A DNA stretch of 64,000 bases from Prorocentrum cordatum (taxonomy: Eukaryota > Sar > Dinophyceae > Prorocentrales > Prorocentraceae), in contig CAUYUJ010017971.1 of the NCBI GenBank assembly GCA_963575745.1, positions 171,237 to 235,236 of the forward strand, in the 5' to 3' direction. The stretch's first letter is position 1. Each line of letters opens with the position of its first letter. The translations under genes were made by a program, and so were the position numbers. Below, piece by piece: positions 11,112 to 20,520 of the stretch. Under the pieces are notes generated by a model. That model did no database searches. It had not been told where the DNA came from and saw only the letters and a list, made by a program, of their open reading frames with translations.

Positions 11112-11453
11112 CTACTCTCCGAAAAAACACATATGGGCAACGCTTCTCCACCAGGCTCTACTGTAGACAGGGCCGAGCTCAGCGCGCACAGATGCGCCAA
11201 AGGCCGAGCATGCTTGCGACGCGTGCTCGTGCATTACCCGCACCCACGTCCATCTGGGGCGACCTCGCGCTCGTCTTCCGCGCAAGACGGGCGGATTCAG
11301 GCTTCCGGGCGCGAAAACTGCATCACGAGTTGCTGAGTCTGGCATGCCGCCTAGCTTCCCGAACAAGTCAAGCTGCTTCATGAGAATGTGGCTGCTCAAG
11401 CGGTGCAGCTTTGCTGGCTGCCGCGCGCATTCGTTGGATACGCGGGGGATCAT
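11112..11453 (-). pseudogene. LINE C-terminal region
   Basis: The segment K-Q-L-D-L-F-G-K-L followed by R-R-A-R-G-R-P-R-W-T-W resembles the basic C-terminal end of dinoflagellate LINE polyproteins. The identification rests on general resemblance and on its position downstream of the RT. Confidence 0.55.
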
Positions 11454-11694
11454 CGAATGAGGGATCTTCTGGATATTGCGAAGACATTGGGCCTGAAACG
11501 CGTCAAGTTCATCCCTCTCTGCATTCCGCAGACACAGAGCCTCGACGCTGTGCGCGAGCTTGTAGATGACGCATGCGTTGAACAGCTGAATATTTCTGCT
11601 CTGACGGATGATCGCCCCCTGGCTTCACCCAGTCTGCGCGCCAGAGACGCGCCAGCGTTGCAGTCAGCGTTCAAGAGGCCTCAGCGATATAGCG

Positions 11695-12493
11695 CTAAAC
11701 TCGTAGGTTCGACTGGGTCCCCGGAGGGCGCGAGCACTGGCGCTGCATGCCGCACTTGTAGATGCACCGCTTCTCCCCAATTCGGCTCGAAGCCGCGCTT
11801 CCACGCATGGAGAACAAGCGGGCGCAAGAAAAGCTGCGCACGAGGATGTCGTCAGAGATCAAGGCCGCGTCGTTCGCATACGCTACGTCCAAGCACGTTC
11901 GCCCTTGAGCAAGTGGACCGAGCTCGCGAAACACCGCCCCTTCGACATCTGACAGCAGCACGAACAGCATGCTGATGAACAAATCAGGGCTCGGTGGGCA
12001 CCCGTGCGCGACGTCGGATCGTTGGTCGAAGATGCCAGACTCCCCGTGCGCATCACGCACTTCAAACGTCCTGTCATCGTAAACCTCTGCAGTGAGATCG
12101 ACACACTCATCAGGGATGCCAAACCAGGATGAGGCGATGACCAGAGCAGCCGCGTCCACTCGATCGACCGCCTTTGACCAGTCAGCCAGCAGCACGGACA
12201 GGCATCCTTCCATGGCCGCCCATGCCCTCGATGAATCTCTGCGCCAGAAAAGATGCGTCGCTGGCTCCATTGTGTGTTCTGAATCCGAATTGCGTTTGTC
12301 GCAGGCGTTCCTCAACTCCTCCCTCTACCATGCGGTGCAGGACGAGGGCGGCGACTACTTTGTACCCAACAGCCAGAGCGATATGGGTCGGTAGTTCTCT
12401 GGCAGAGACACATCGCCGCTTTTGAACACAATGGATGCACTGAAATGTTTCCACTGCTTCGGCACGGTCTTCTCCTTCCAGCACAAATTGCAA
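11695..12493 (-). pseudogene. LINE reverse transcriptase, catalytic part with mutated active site
   Basis: Two overlapping frames cover this part. One contains Q-T-Q-F-G-F-R (12182-12493). The other (11695-12315) contains motif A, L-A-D-W-S-K-A-V-D-R-V, and motif C, V-A-Y-A-N-D-A-A-L-I-S. Motif C should read Y-x-D-D, so the first catalytic Asp is Asn here. The motif B region (V-A-H-G-C-P-P-S-P) is still recognisable. The enzyme would be inactive. Confidence 0.75.
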
Positions 12494-12912
12494 AGTTCGA
12501 GTAGAACATTGCGGGCGTCTGCGTCAGACCCTAGCGCTTTCCAGAGGTCCTGTGGAACGCTTTCAGGTCCCGAAGCCCTTCCAGTCCGCAACATCGCAAG
12601 CGCTGCCGGCAGTTTCTCGCTGGAGAAATCGCCCGCCCGCAGAGGCAACACCAGGCCAAGTTTGTCCCCGCGTGTAAGAGCTCTGCCCAGCGGCGGCGGT
12701 TGCCACTGCACCGCGGCGAAATACTTTGCCATGGTTCCAGCGCGTTCATCACTCCCGACGAGATGTCCGCTTGCGTCTCTAAGCCGTCCTTGTCGCTTGA
12801 ATCCTCTCCGTTTGAACTGTCTCAAACATCTCCAATCCCAATTTGAAAGCATGTCGTTCAGCCATGACTTCCGGTCCTGCTTCGCCGGTGCTTTGATCTG
12901 CCGTGGCAACAT
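12355..12912 (-). pseudogene. LINE reverse transcriptase, N-terminal part
   Basis: The frame ends with F-K-S-G-D-V-S-L-P-E-N-Y-R-P-I-S-L, the block that precedes RT motif A in non-LTR elements (K-x-G-D ... N-Y-R-P-I). Upstream are the linker and an A-S-G-P-E-S-V-P segment typical of LINE RTs. The frame breaks after R-P-I-S-L-W. Confidence 0.75.
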
Positions 12913-13119
12913 AAGCTCTCTGTCACAAATCCAAGGTGCACCTCGCTGGACGTGGACAGGTTTTTCAAATCTTCACAGCAAGCCGGGCAACGACGAGGAA
13001 GTGGCGGGAAGAGAATCCAATCGACCGTTCCGCCCTGACCTGTCGCGCCGTGTCCTGCCACCTGCGCCCCACAATCAAGCGGCCACTGCGCGAGCTCCGC
13101 AACCAGCGTAGCCCAAAGG

Positions 13120-13672
13120 TCATAATAGGTCACCCTGGTCATCTGGTTTGTCCAGGAACGCGCCGGCAAGAACCATGTGGAGCGCAGTGCAAACTTCAAC
13201 GAGCACGTTCTGATTGCTGCGAGCGTCGGTCGCAGTGCCTGCAGGCCCCAAAACAGATGGCCCGACAACATCTGCATGCTCGCACGCCGGGCCAAAACGA
13301 GCGCCCATGTCACCAAGAACGCACAAAGGTCCGTGAGGCCTGGTACGAGACATGAACTTGTGAAGGTCACTATGGAAGTCGTGACGCACATCAAACTCAA
13401 GACCAGATTGCAGACCGTACGCAGTAATGATTGACATGGAGCCGCCTGGGGCTCCAAGCGCCAGGCCAATTAGCAAGTCTGCTGGACTCCTGCGCGAAGC
13501 TCATGACAGCGTGCCGGGCGGAAGGAGCAACTACGAAGCCCACTCCTGCGTGCTCGCGAACATTGTCGGGCCCCCCCGACAAAATGACTAAATGCTCATT
13601 GTGTTCAAAGTGAGGGGCTGTGTACAAGTGTGTCTCCTGCAAGCAAATCACTGCGATCCCTCTCTCCTCCAT
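13120..13672 (-). pseudogene. LINE apurinic-like endonuclease, frameshifted
   Basis: The first frame (13397-13672) opens with V-I-C-L-Q-E-T-H-L, the conserved Q-E motif of exonuclease-endonuclease-phosphatase enzymes. The next frame (13120-13476) carries I-I-T-A-Y-G-L and the L-G-D-M-G-A-R-F-G segment, which corresponds to the G-D-F-N-A motif. A frameshift lies near 13400-13470. In an intact element this enzyme nicks the target DNA for target-primed reverse transcription. Confidence 0.7.
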
Positions 13673-13808
13673 GGCCTTTACCAGCTGCTCCTATTTCGCG
13701 CAGTCGCTGTCCAGACGCATGCCTTCCACGGTCCACGAGGCAACGGCCGTGACATTACAAGGCCATTTTCTTTGAGCGTCTCTGGAATGTCCCGCGCGCC
13801 CCTCCTGC

Positions 13809-14474
13809 TCAACAAAATGAAGACCAAGAACGGGTGCGTTCTGATAGCGTGGATGGTATTGATGGTGACTGCAAGGTTGCGAAACGTATGGTGAAACGCC
13901 TGGCTCGGATCTGCGTGGTACAGCTTCGTCTAAGCTTCCATGCCCAAAACTGGAGCCAGGGTGCTGATAGCCGATGCGCCGTGCAAGTCTCTACTGGGAC
14001 TCTTTCCCCTTCCCTCCTTTCCCTTTGGGGTCGTTTTTGCCGATCCCCTTGGCTGGGAGCCTCTGCAGTTCCTCCTGCAGTGTCTTGACCATCTCCGGGA
14101 ACTGTGGGAAATCGGCCTGGCCTAGCCAGTCCTCCCAGCCTGGGCCATACTCCACTTTCAGCGCGCCGCCGTCGATGGTCACCTGCAGCGCGACCTCGCT
14201 GCCGACCCCTACCTTGCCCTCCACAGGGTCGGCCCAGACGCTGGTGCTGGCGTAGCACCATCAGCATCAGCTTGGATCCACAGACGAACGAGTTCACGAT
14301 CCTCTCCGGCAGAGCTTTATCCGGCGTGGCCCAGACCGTGTTGCCGCCCACATTGGTAGCCTTCTTGCGGATCGCGTGCACTGCGTTGCCCCTGCCGGCC
14401 TCGTCCCAAAACTTGGCAAAAATCAGAACCCCGGAACTCGCCCTTGACGTACATGTCCTCCGGCTGGGCCGCAC
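13809..14474 (-). pseudogene. LINE region between coiled coil and endonuclease
   Basis: The first 60 residues are globular in character (G-V-L-I-F-A-K-F ... V-W-A-T-P-D). After about residue 75 the sense passes to another frame (13991-14224), which ends in a Lys/Gly-rich tail (K-N-D-P-K-G-K-G-G-K-G-K). A frameshift near 14224-14250 separates them. This may be an RNA-binding module, but no named domain is recognised. Confidence 0.5.
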
Positions 14475-14499
14475 AAGTCCCCCGGAGCTTATTATTCAG

Positions 14500-15204
14500 T
14501 CACTCCTGGGCCTCATCGAAACCCGATAGCGACTGAACCCCGCCAATCACCGCCGTCAACTCTTTAGCGTCGATGCTGTTCGCTCCACTGGTGGCGTTGT
14601 GGGTCGGGACCTTCCCTTTGAGCTGCCCGACCTCCACCTCCAACGCCTTGATATGGTCCCACACTTCACTCTTGGCACTCAAGGGTGATGTCGGTGCGTG
14701 CATGGATTCAACCGCGTTCTCCAAGTTCGTCAAGCGTATGTCGATATCCTCAACGTCTTCCTCCACGGTGTCGAACCTGGTGTCGATGGTCCCGCTCATC
14801 TCTGTGAACCACCGTTCGAAGTTATTGATGGTGTCGCGGATCGGCTGCACCTCCATGCGGAACATGCTGGCGATCTGCTCAAAGGTGGGAAGATGTGCGT
14901 GCTGCCCATGTTGTTCCTGCTGTACGGGTACTCCTGCTGGCTGATGTGCATCTGCAGGAGTCGTAGGAGTCGCGATCGCGTGCACTTCTGGACCGCCGTC
15001 GCCGTCGACGCCGTCCATCTCGTTCAATGGGCTGATTAAGCGCCTGCGCAAAATGCTTTCCCGCCCGACCGCCACCGGCGCGAGCGCGGGAGTGGGCGCG
15101 AGGCGGGGCACCGCGATCTGCGACGGTCGATTGAGACGCAGTCGAAGACATGGCCCTCGTGGAGCATCGAAGGATGTAGCATGTAAGAAGACTATCCCGG
15201 ACAC
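14500..15204 (-). pseudogene. LINE N-terminal coiled-coil protein (ORF1-like)
   Basis: The 234-residue frame starts near the 5' end of the element. Residues of about 120-190 (F-E-R-W-F-T-E-M onward) show a heptad pattern of hydrophobic residues among D/E/N/T, as in trimeric LINE ORF1 coiled coils. The N-terminal third is Pro/Ala-rich. The role is probably binding of the element RNA, which is an inference from position and coiled-coil character. The frame ends before the next domain, so it may continue through a frameshift into 13809-14474. Confidence 0.6.
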
Positions 15205-15221
15205 GGGTGAGAGAATCTTGA

Positions 15222-15262
15222 GCCTTGGGACCTTGAGCCAAATTCCCGCCTTGAGCCAGTCC
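15222..15262 (-). other. three degenerate spliced-leader ends in tandem
   Basis: On the minus strand, GGCTCAAG occurs three times within 41 nt, each with upstream leader-like sequence. The middle copy reads AATTTGGCTCAAG against ATTTTGGCTCAAG in the true leader. They lie immediately upstream of the minus-strand LINE. Repeated cycles of trans-splicing and reinsertion would leave such nested relics. Confidence 0.5.
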
Positions 15263-15299
15263 AGGACATCATAGAACAGTTCGCGGTCCTACGCAGAAT

Positions 15300-16240
15300 G
15301 TTGACTTCAGAGAAGTCATTGGAGCAGCAGGGCGCATGGACAGAGGCCACGATCGCACGAATGACGTCACGAGTGGACGCTGCCAACAAGGCGGTGTAAA
15401 AACAACAGAATAGTTGAGGCAGGAAAGTCACGATGCGAGACAGTATGCATGACCAGCTCGAAGCATTACGTCGGACAAAGAGCGATATTCGAGTCACGAT
15501 CCAAGAAGAACAATAATAAAAATGCAAGTATCGCGAGCAGAAGCTGCAAATGGAGATCGGCACGAAGCACATGATGGCGCGAGAGGAGAAGAAGAACCAC
15601 GCACCTCCATCGGAACAACAAGAGGTGCAAAAGCAGATAGCAAGTCAAATGCAGCCAGTGGTCCTGCAGATGCAGCAGATGCAGCACATGATGCAGCAGA
15701 TACATATACTTCAGCAGACGATGATGCAGCAGATGCCACAGACTTCGACAGCGACTCCTATTTCGCCATGTCCCACGACGATCGTAGCATCATCCCCGGA
15801 TCTGGTCCTGACGCCGACCGAGCCATTCGGGCCCAGATCAAAGTCACAGCCGGAGATGAGCACGGCACTGCGCCCAAGCCCAAGGAGAGAGCCCATGACA
15901 CAGGAGAGAGCTGCCAGGTACGAGAACAGCTCAGAGGGCCCCTTGTCGTTGGGGGCACGGTCAGAGCCCAGGAGGAGACCGGTGACGTCAAGAAGCCCTA
16001 GCTCAAGACCTCATCGGCAGATCTGAACCCCTACATCTCAAAAGAAGCCCATCAATGGCAAAGCCAAGCAGACGATCAGCGACCGCGCCATGGCACCGTT
16101 TGGCCCTCGGCGCCCCAAGATGACGCAGGAAATGCTGGACCAGATGTAGGAAGCCAACAGCAGCCAGGCGGTCGGCACAACGGCCCCGAGCGACGAGGAC
16201 GCCAAGAATACGACCCGCACGGCGAGTGGAAGACGGTGTG
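15300..16240 (+). pseudogene. LINE ORF1-like coiled-coil, Gln/Met-rich protein
   Basis: Several frames give one broken protein. It starts with a charged helix (D-Q-L-E-A-L-R-R-T-K-S-D-I), continues through a Gln/Met-rich coiled coil at about 15620-15740 (Q-M-Q-Q-M-Q-H-M-M-Q-Q-I), then a Ser/Pro/Arg-rich linker, and ends with M-A-P-F-G-P-R-R-P-K-M-T-Q-E-M-L near 16090-16150. Stops occur at about 15399 and 16146. It is probably the nucleic-acid chaperone of the element, by position. Confidence 0.55.
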
Positions 16241-16744
16241 AGACCAGGATATGAGACTGCGCCTGATGTGGGTATATAGACTCTACCGAGCTCCCACCGC
16301 CATACCAGGCCAGTGCACGATCTTGTGTTAGGCCCAAGCCACGAGTCGCTGTTAGTGCGGCCGTGCCAATTTATTTCGTCGGGTCCTTTTCCTCTCCTCC
16401 GCCTCCCCCTTCTCCTGATGGGGGCCGCGGCCGGCCGGGTCCTGACTCGAAGGGACGCGCGAACAATCATCGAGGCCCTGTCGCTCTCGACCTCGACCCT
16501 GGGGCCCCGGTCGCTGTGCCAATCGTGGGCGACGATCCTATAGATAACATCACATGCAGGCTCGGGGGAGATGGAAACTTGCCCACACGCCTGCTTAGGG
16601 ATGGCCGCCAGGTCACCCTGCACACGGAGGTTGGCCAGGCAGACCTCCACCCACGCGCCTGGCTTGGCCTCGGCACGTGCCCGGATCGCCGGCACGCGCA
16701 CGGCCGCGCCGCGGTTTTCGTTGCCGCGCCCCCTCCGACGTGAA
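16241..16744. other. degenerate LINE spacer
   Basis: Between the ORF1-like region and the RNase H-like domain I see no assignable domain. The sequence is GC-rich and frames are short on both strands. Confidence 0.45.
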
Positions 16745-17210
16745 GAGCCCGGGCACAGCGGCCCGGGCTGTGGCCGTCACTGCCGAGAACGCAGCAGGGG
16801 CCTTGTCTCCATTGGGTGCTCAAGCAGGGAAGGCGTTGACATCCCTTGGGGTTCCTCGTGGCACTCTGAAGTTTAGCAGCCCCTCTCCTGAGATGGGTGC
16901 CATTGTGTGGGTTCTGTTGTGGATAGGTTTCCAGCAGCAAGGCCTTGCTTCGAGCTTCACCGTCGAATCTGACTCTGCGTCTGCCGTTCAGATAGCCGAG
17001 GGGACGGCTCGGTCTGAGGCTTACCCTGAGCTTGGCACCTCATTGCGAGCTTTGACGCTGGAAGTGCGAGCCAAACATGGAGATAGTGTTAGACATGTGT
17101 CATCTCACCAAGCTCCTCCGTGAAATGAGTTGGTAGACGGTCTTTCGAAACGTGAACGGGTCTCAACAGCTGTGCGCGACCCTGACTGGGCTAGACGCTT
17201 GACCCCTGCG
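16745..17210 (+). pseudogene. RNase H-like domain upstream of the LINE endonuclease
   Basis: The frame reads V-E-S-D-S-A-S-A-V-Q-I-A-E-G, then L-R-A-L-T-L-E-V-R, then H-V-S-S-H-Q. After a one-base shift near 17123 it continues N-E-L-V-D-G-L-S-K-R. This matches the order of RNase HI acidic and His motifs (S-D-S ... E ... S-S-H ... N-x-x-V-D-x-L). RNase H removes the RNA template during reverse transcription. In most LINEs it follows the RT, while here it precedes the endonuclease. Confidence 0.65.
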
Positions 17211-17301
17211 GCAGGGCGATGTTTGGTCTTGGGTTGAGCATGCCGATGATGACCCCCACGCTTACCCCTCTGTCGCGTGCGAAGAGGGGCAGGTTAGTTT
17301 T

Positions 17302-18230
17302 GTGACCCCCGCTAGGACTCAGGAGACCTCCAAACCAGAGGATATACTCCCAGCAGATGCTCTCGACGGTCTGTCGGAACCGCCTCCGACTTTGGCTGGA
17401 GATGCGCCCCTGATCGCTGCCTCCGCCAATCCTACGCCTATGGTTGAAAATCCGAGGAGGGCCAAGAGGAGGCACTGTGCCAAGATCGTTCGAAAGCAAC
17501 TCGCCGATCATGGGGCCCTGGTGGTGGGAATCCAAGAAGCGAGGACCCCAGCGGGGTCTAGGAACGCGGACGGGTACCACATTTTGACCTCGGGAGGAGA
17601 CGGCAAGAATTTCGGGGCCGAAGCTTGCGTCTCAACAGCGATCCCTTACATGACCCACAAGGGCAAAAGCAGGTATTTTCAGGGAAGTCATTTTCTAGTT
17701 GTGCATGCCGACACTCGCAGGATCGCAGTGCGAGTTCGCGGGCCAGGCCTACATTTCATCTTCATGGTGCTACACGCACCATACCAAGACGCCCAGAGTC
17801 GGATCATCGACGCTGGCGCTGCACAAATGTGGTGGGAGGAGACGACAGCTATTGCACATAGGACTGGGGTGGACATAACTGCTGCTGATGCTAATGCTAG
17901 ACTAGGAGCGTCACACCTACTTCTGTCGGCTCGGAGGGCTGGGTCGAAACGGAGAACGTTCCCGGGACTTGCCTGCATCAGTTTGAGATGAACCTCGTCG
18001 CACCATCCATCTTCGACGATGTGTCCTGGGCTCGGCCCGATGCAAAAGAAGGGTTCACGCTTGTCAAGAATGACGCACATCACCGTCTCGACTACATTAT
18101 TGCCTGCCCCCTGCGGGCCCCAGCCATCACATATGAACAAGTTCTAGCTGACATAGACGCCTTGACTGCCGACAGCGATAATATACCATGCGCACTCGGG
18201 ATGACGTGGGAAATCCACCACAGCTGGAGC
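17302..18230 (+). pseudogene. LINE apurinic-like endonuclease, frameshifted near 17990
   Basis: The first frame (17302-17991) holds A-L-V-V-G-I-Q-E-A-R (the Q-E motif), F-M-V-L-H-A-P-Y and A-D-A-N-A-R-L-G (the D-x-N-A motif). The second frame, from 17988, continues with M-N-L-V-A-P-S and H-R-L-D-Y-I-I-A, which corresponds to the R-x-D-Y-I block at the end of the fold. Between RNase H and Q-E about 200 nt are too decayed to read. Confidence 0.75.
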
Positions 18231-19370
18231 GATCGCAAAGATGTAGCGTTTGAAGCTGACAACGGCGGCCATCAAGTCACAAGCAGATCACATCCTAAGT
18301 GTTGCCGACATCTCACGGGCGATGCCCACAGAGTCGCCAAAGTTCGGTCGATGCTAGAAGACGTCCCATTGCTTTCTTGGCCTGCTGATGTCAGGCACCA
18401 CAATGGCCTTGTTCCAGAGCAGATGTTGCACGCCGCAGCTGCGGCTTTCCCTAACCAGGAGACCCTCCCCAGGAGACCTTTCACCGATGCCCTCACCGCG
18501 CACGTGATCGGGTGGAGGAGGAAAAACAAAGCCAGTTTGAGAACCCCCCCTTATAGGAAGGCGCAGGCTCTATCGAATTGGGCCAACACGCTGATACTCC
18601 CCTGTCCTACGTTGGTTTTCCACTGCGAAGGGGAGGCCCATGATCTGTGGCAAGCCTTCGAGGCTCAGGTTTGGGAGCTCAAACTCTCGGCGTGGTCTTT
18701 CCTTGAGTCTTTCGACCTGGATTGTTGGGCGGCCGCGCTCGTGGCCTTTTCTCGTTCCACAGCCGGGTTGCTGAAGGAAAAGCTGGATCTTGATAGGCCG
18801 GCCCTTTCTGAAAACATGTCCAAGGAGATGGATGACGCCATTGAGAACTGCAACCCCCACCGCGAAGGACGAATTGCCAGTGTCCTTCAAGCCTTCCGAG
18901 GACGTGAGATGAAGGTTGCCAAGGGTGCTCTTCCCATTAGGAACGGTCCCGACAGGCTCCCTCTTCAGTCTAGAACGGCTGTCGCCAACTCCGTTCAAGC
19001 ATATGTCGCGGGCATCGAGGGTGGCAGGACCATGACCCCCAGCCTTCTTTACAAGAGGTGTACTGAAGATAGCCGACGCTCGGGGCCGTGTCTCGTTTGC
19101 CCTGTTGAGAGCCCCATGGCCAACGACGAGCTCAGGCTTTCTTCTGCTCGAGCCAGCGAGCGCGCAGCTGGGGGCCTAGATGGGCTGATCGAGGACTTGC
19201 TTGGATGCGCTCCCGACGAGACTGCTCGTTTGACCCATCCTGCGGCCGTGAGAGCGGCCACGAATGCCCAAGAGCCACCTGCCTTCGAGGGAGGATGGGC
19301 CCACGACCTATACAAGAGTTCGGGAGAGTGTGCGGGGCACACCAGCTACCGACTGATTTTTCAAGGGGCC
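18231..19370 (+). pseudogene. LINE endonuclease-to-RT linker
   Basis: An open frame continues from the endonuclease for about 380 residues without stops. It includes W-R-R-K-N-K-A-S-L-R, the block A-V-A-N-S-V-Q-A-Y-V-A-G-I-E-G-G and R-C-T-E-D-S-R-R, typical of the region preceding LINE RTs. It is cut by the small repeat at 19372, after which the RT continues. Confidence 0.65.
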
Positions 19371-19371
19371 C

Positions 19372-19530
19372 TAGGACACACAAATAAATACACACAAATA
19401 AAATGGTTCCCCATATTTTCCCATATTTTCTGGGTTTCTGTCTTCCCGCCCAATTTCCATATTTTCCCATATTTTCTTGGGGATCGACGATTAATTGTGT
19501 CTGTGTGTTTTTCCCCTCCTGAATTCTGCC
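19372..19530 (+). mobile_element. MITE-like repeat inserted in the LINE RT
   Basis: It starts at CACACAAATAAATACACACA and ends near TGTGTCTGTGTGTTTTTCCC followed by CTCCTGAATTCTG. Inside are four CCATATTTTC words. It matches the repeat at 2526-2690 in order and in both ends. LINE protein sequence is recognisable on both sides (T-S-Y-R-L-I before, N-N-V-A-K-H-H-H-K-S after), so this is an insertion. Confidence 0.65.
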
Positions 19531-19531
19531 G

Positions 19532-20241
19532 ATGAATAATGTGGCCAAACACCATCACAAGTCCACGAGAGGACAGATGCAGAAACTCGTGGCCAGCCTA
19601 CTCCTTAAAGACTCAGATGGAAGGGGTCTCTGGCCGAAGGACCGACATGGCCGCCCACATGGCTCGAACGTTCACTGCGGTGGCCCGCAGGAAGGCATAT
19701 CCTCTGTCATAGTTTTTATGGATCTCAAGTCCGCCTTTTTCAAAGTGACCCGTGCTTTAGCATGCCACGTTTGAGTGATCCTGTGGACATGGCTGACGCC
19801 ATTGACGCCACCGACCTCCCCGAGGCCCTGGTTCCGATTCTTGAGCACACGATGGCTCAACCGGCTGACCTAGATGGACTGGATAACAAACGCCTTCTTC
19901 GGATGCTCGCGGATACCCACACAAGCACCTGGTTCAAAACCAAGGGTTCCCAGGGAGCTGTTCGGACGACCTCGGGAACCTGGCCTGGCAGCTCACCAGC
20001 TGACCTGGTGTTTAACCCACTTTTTGTCCCCATCATTCGAACGATTACGTCCGAGATGGACCTAAACGGAAACCGGCTCAAGCTCGAAAAGCAAGAGGTG
20101 CCGCTCTTCACACTCTCAGGTGACTTTGAAGTCGACTGCCTGGTTGACAGCACGTTTGTCGATGACCTCGAAGTGATGGCGGTTGTGCGCAAGGCAGAGG
20201 ACCTGCCCGACATGACATCGGAGACTGTGCTGATCATGTGA
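19532..20241 (+). pseudogene. LINE reverse transcriptase catalytic core
   Basis: The first frame ends with S-S-V-I-V-F-M-D-L-K-S-A-F (motif A). After a shift near 19760 the second frame gives G-S-Q-G-A-V-R-T-T-S-G-T-W-P-G-S-S-P-A-D (motif B region) and S-T-F-V-D-D-L-E-V (motif C, F-V-D-D intact). A stop at 20239-20241 and the nested element follow directly. The next LINE block (M-T-V-N-F-K-K-G) is found at 33986. Confidence 0.8.
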
Positions 20242-20520
20242 GAGTTCGAGCGTGCGTAGAACGTAAGGTTTCAGGGAGCGAGTGCCTGGTGAGGGGGAAG
20301 GGCCCTCCTCTGTCCTCTGTCCCTTTCCCCTCTCTGCGGCCCTTTTGGGGATCAAGCTTTTTCTCGGGCCCTTGAGGGGGCCGGGCGCGCGGGGGCGCGG
20401 CCTGCCCTGCGGCCCAGGGGCCGCACAGAGTCAGGAGCCATGAGGAGGTAGGGCGCCCGGACGGCGCCTATTCAGTGAGGAGGTGTTCGTCCAGGCGTTG
20501 ACCGCTGAGGCAGCGCCTTC

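Larger units (their letters stand above)
11112..15204 (-). mobile_element. decayed non-LTR retrotransposon (LINE), minus strand
   Basis: Reading the minus strand from 15204 to 11112 gives a coiled-coil N-terminal region, an apurinic-like endonuclease, a reverse transcriptase and a C-terminal region rich in G-R-P-R, in normal LINE order. The frames change repeatedly and the RT active site is altered, so the copy is dead. Degenerate spliced-leader copies just upstream (15222-15262) suggest that the source transcript was trans-spliced. Confidence 0.85.
15270..20258 (+). mobile_element. plus-strand LINE, 5' part (interrupted)
   Basis: In order this part holds a coiled-coil ORF1, an RNase H-like domain, an endonuclease and the RT through motif C. 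Reading stops at about 20258, where the nested 13.7-kb element begins, and resumes near 33975 with the next conserved LINE block. Many frameshifts and stops show it is dead. It is head-to-head with the minus-strand LINE, with only about 60-90 nt between their 5' ends. Confidence 0.8.
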
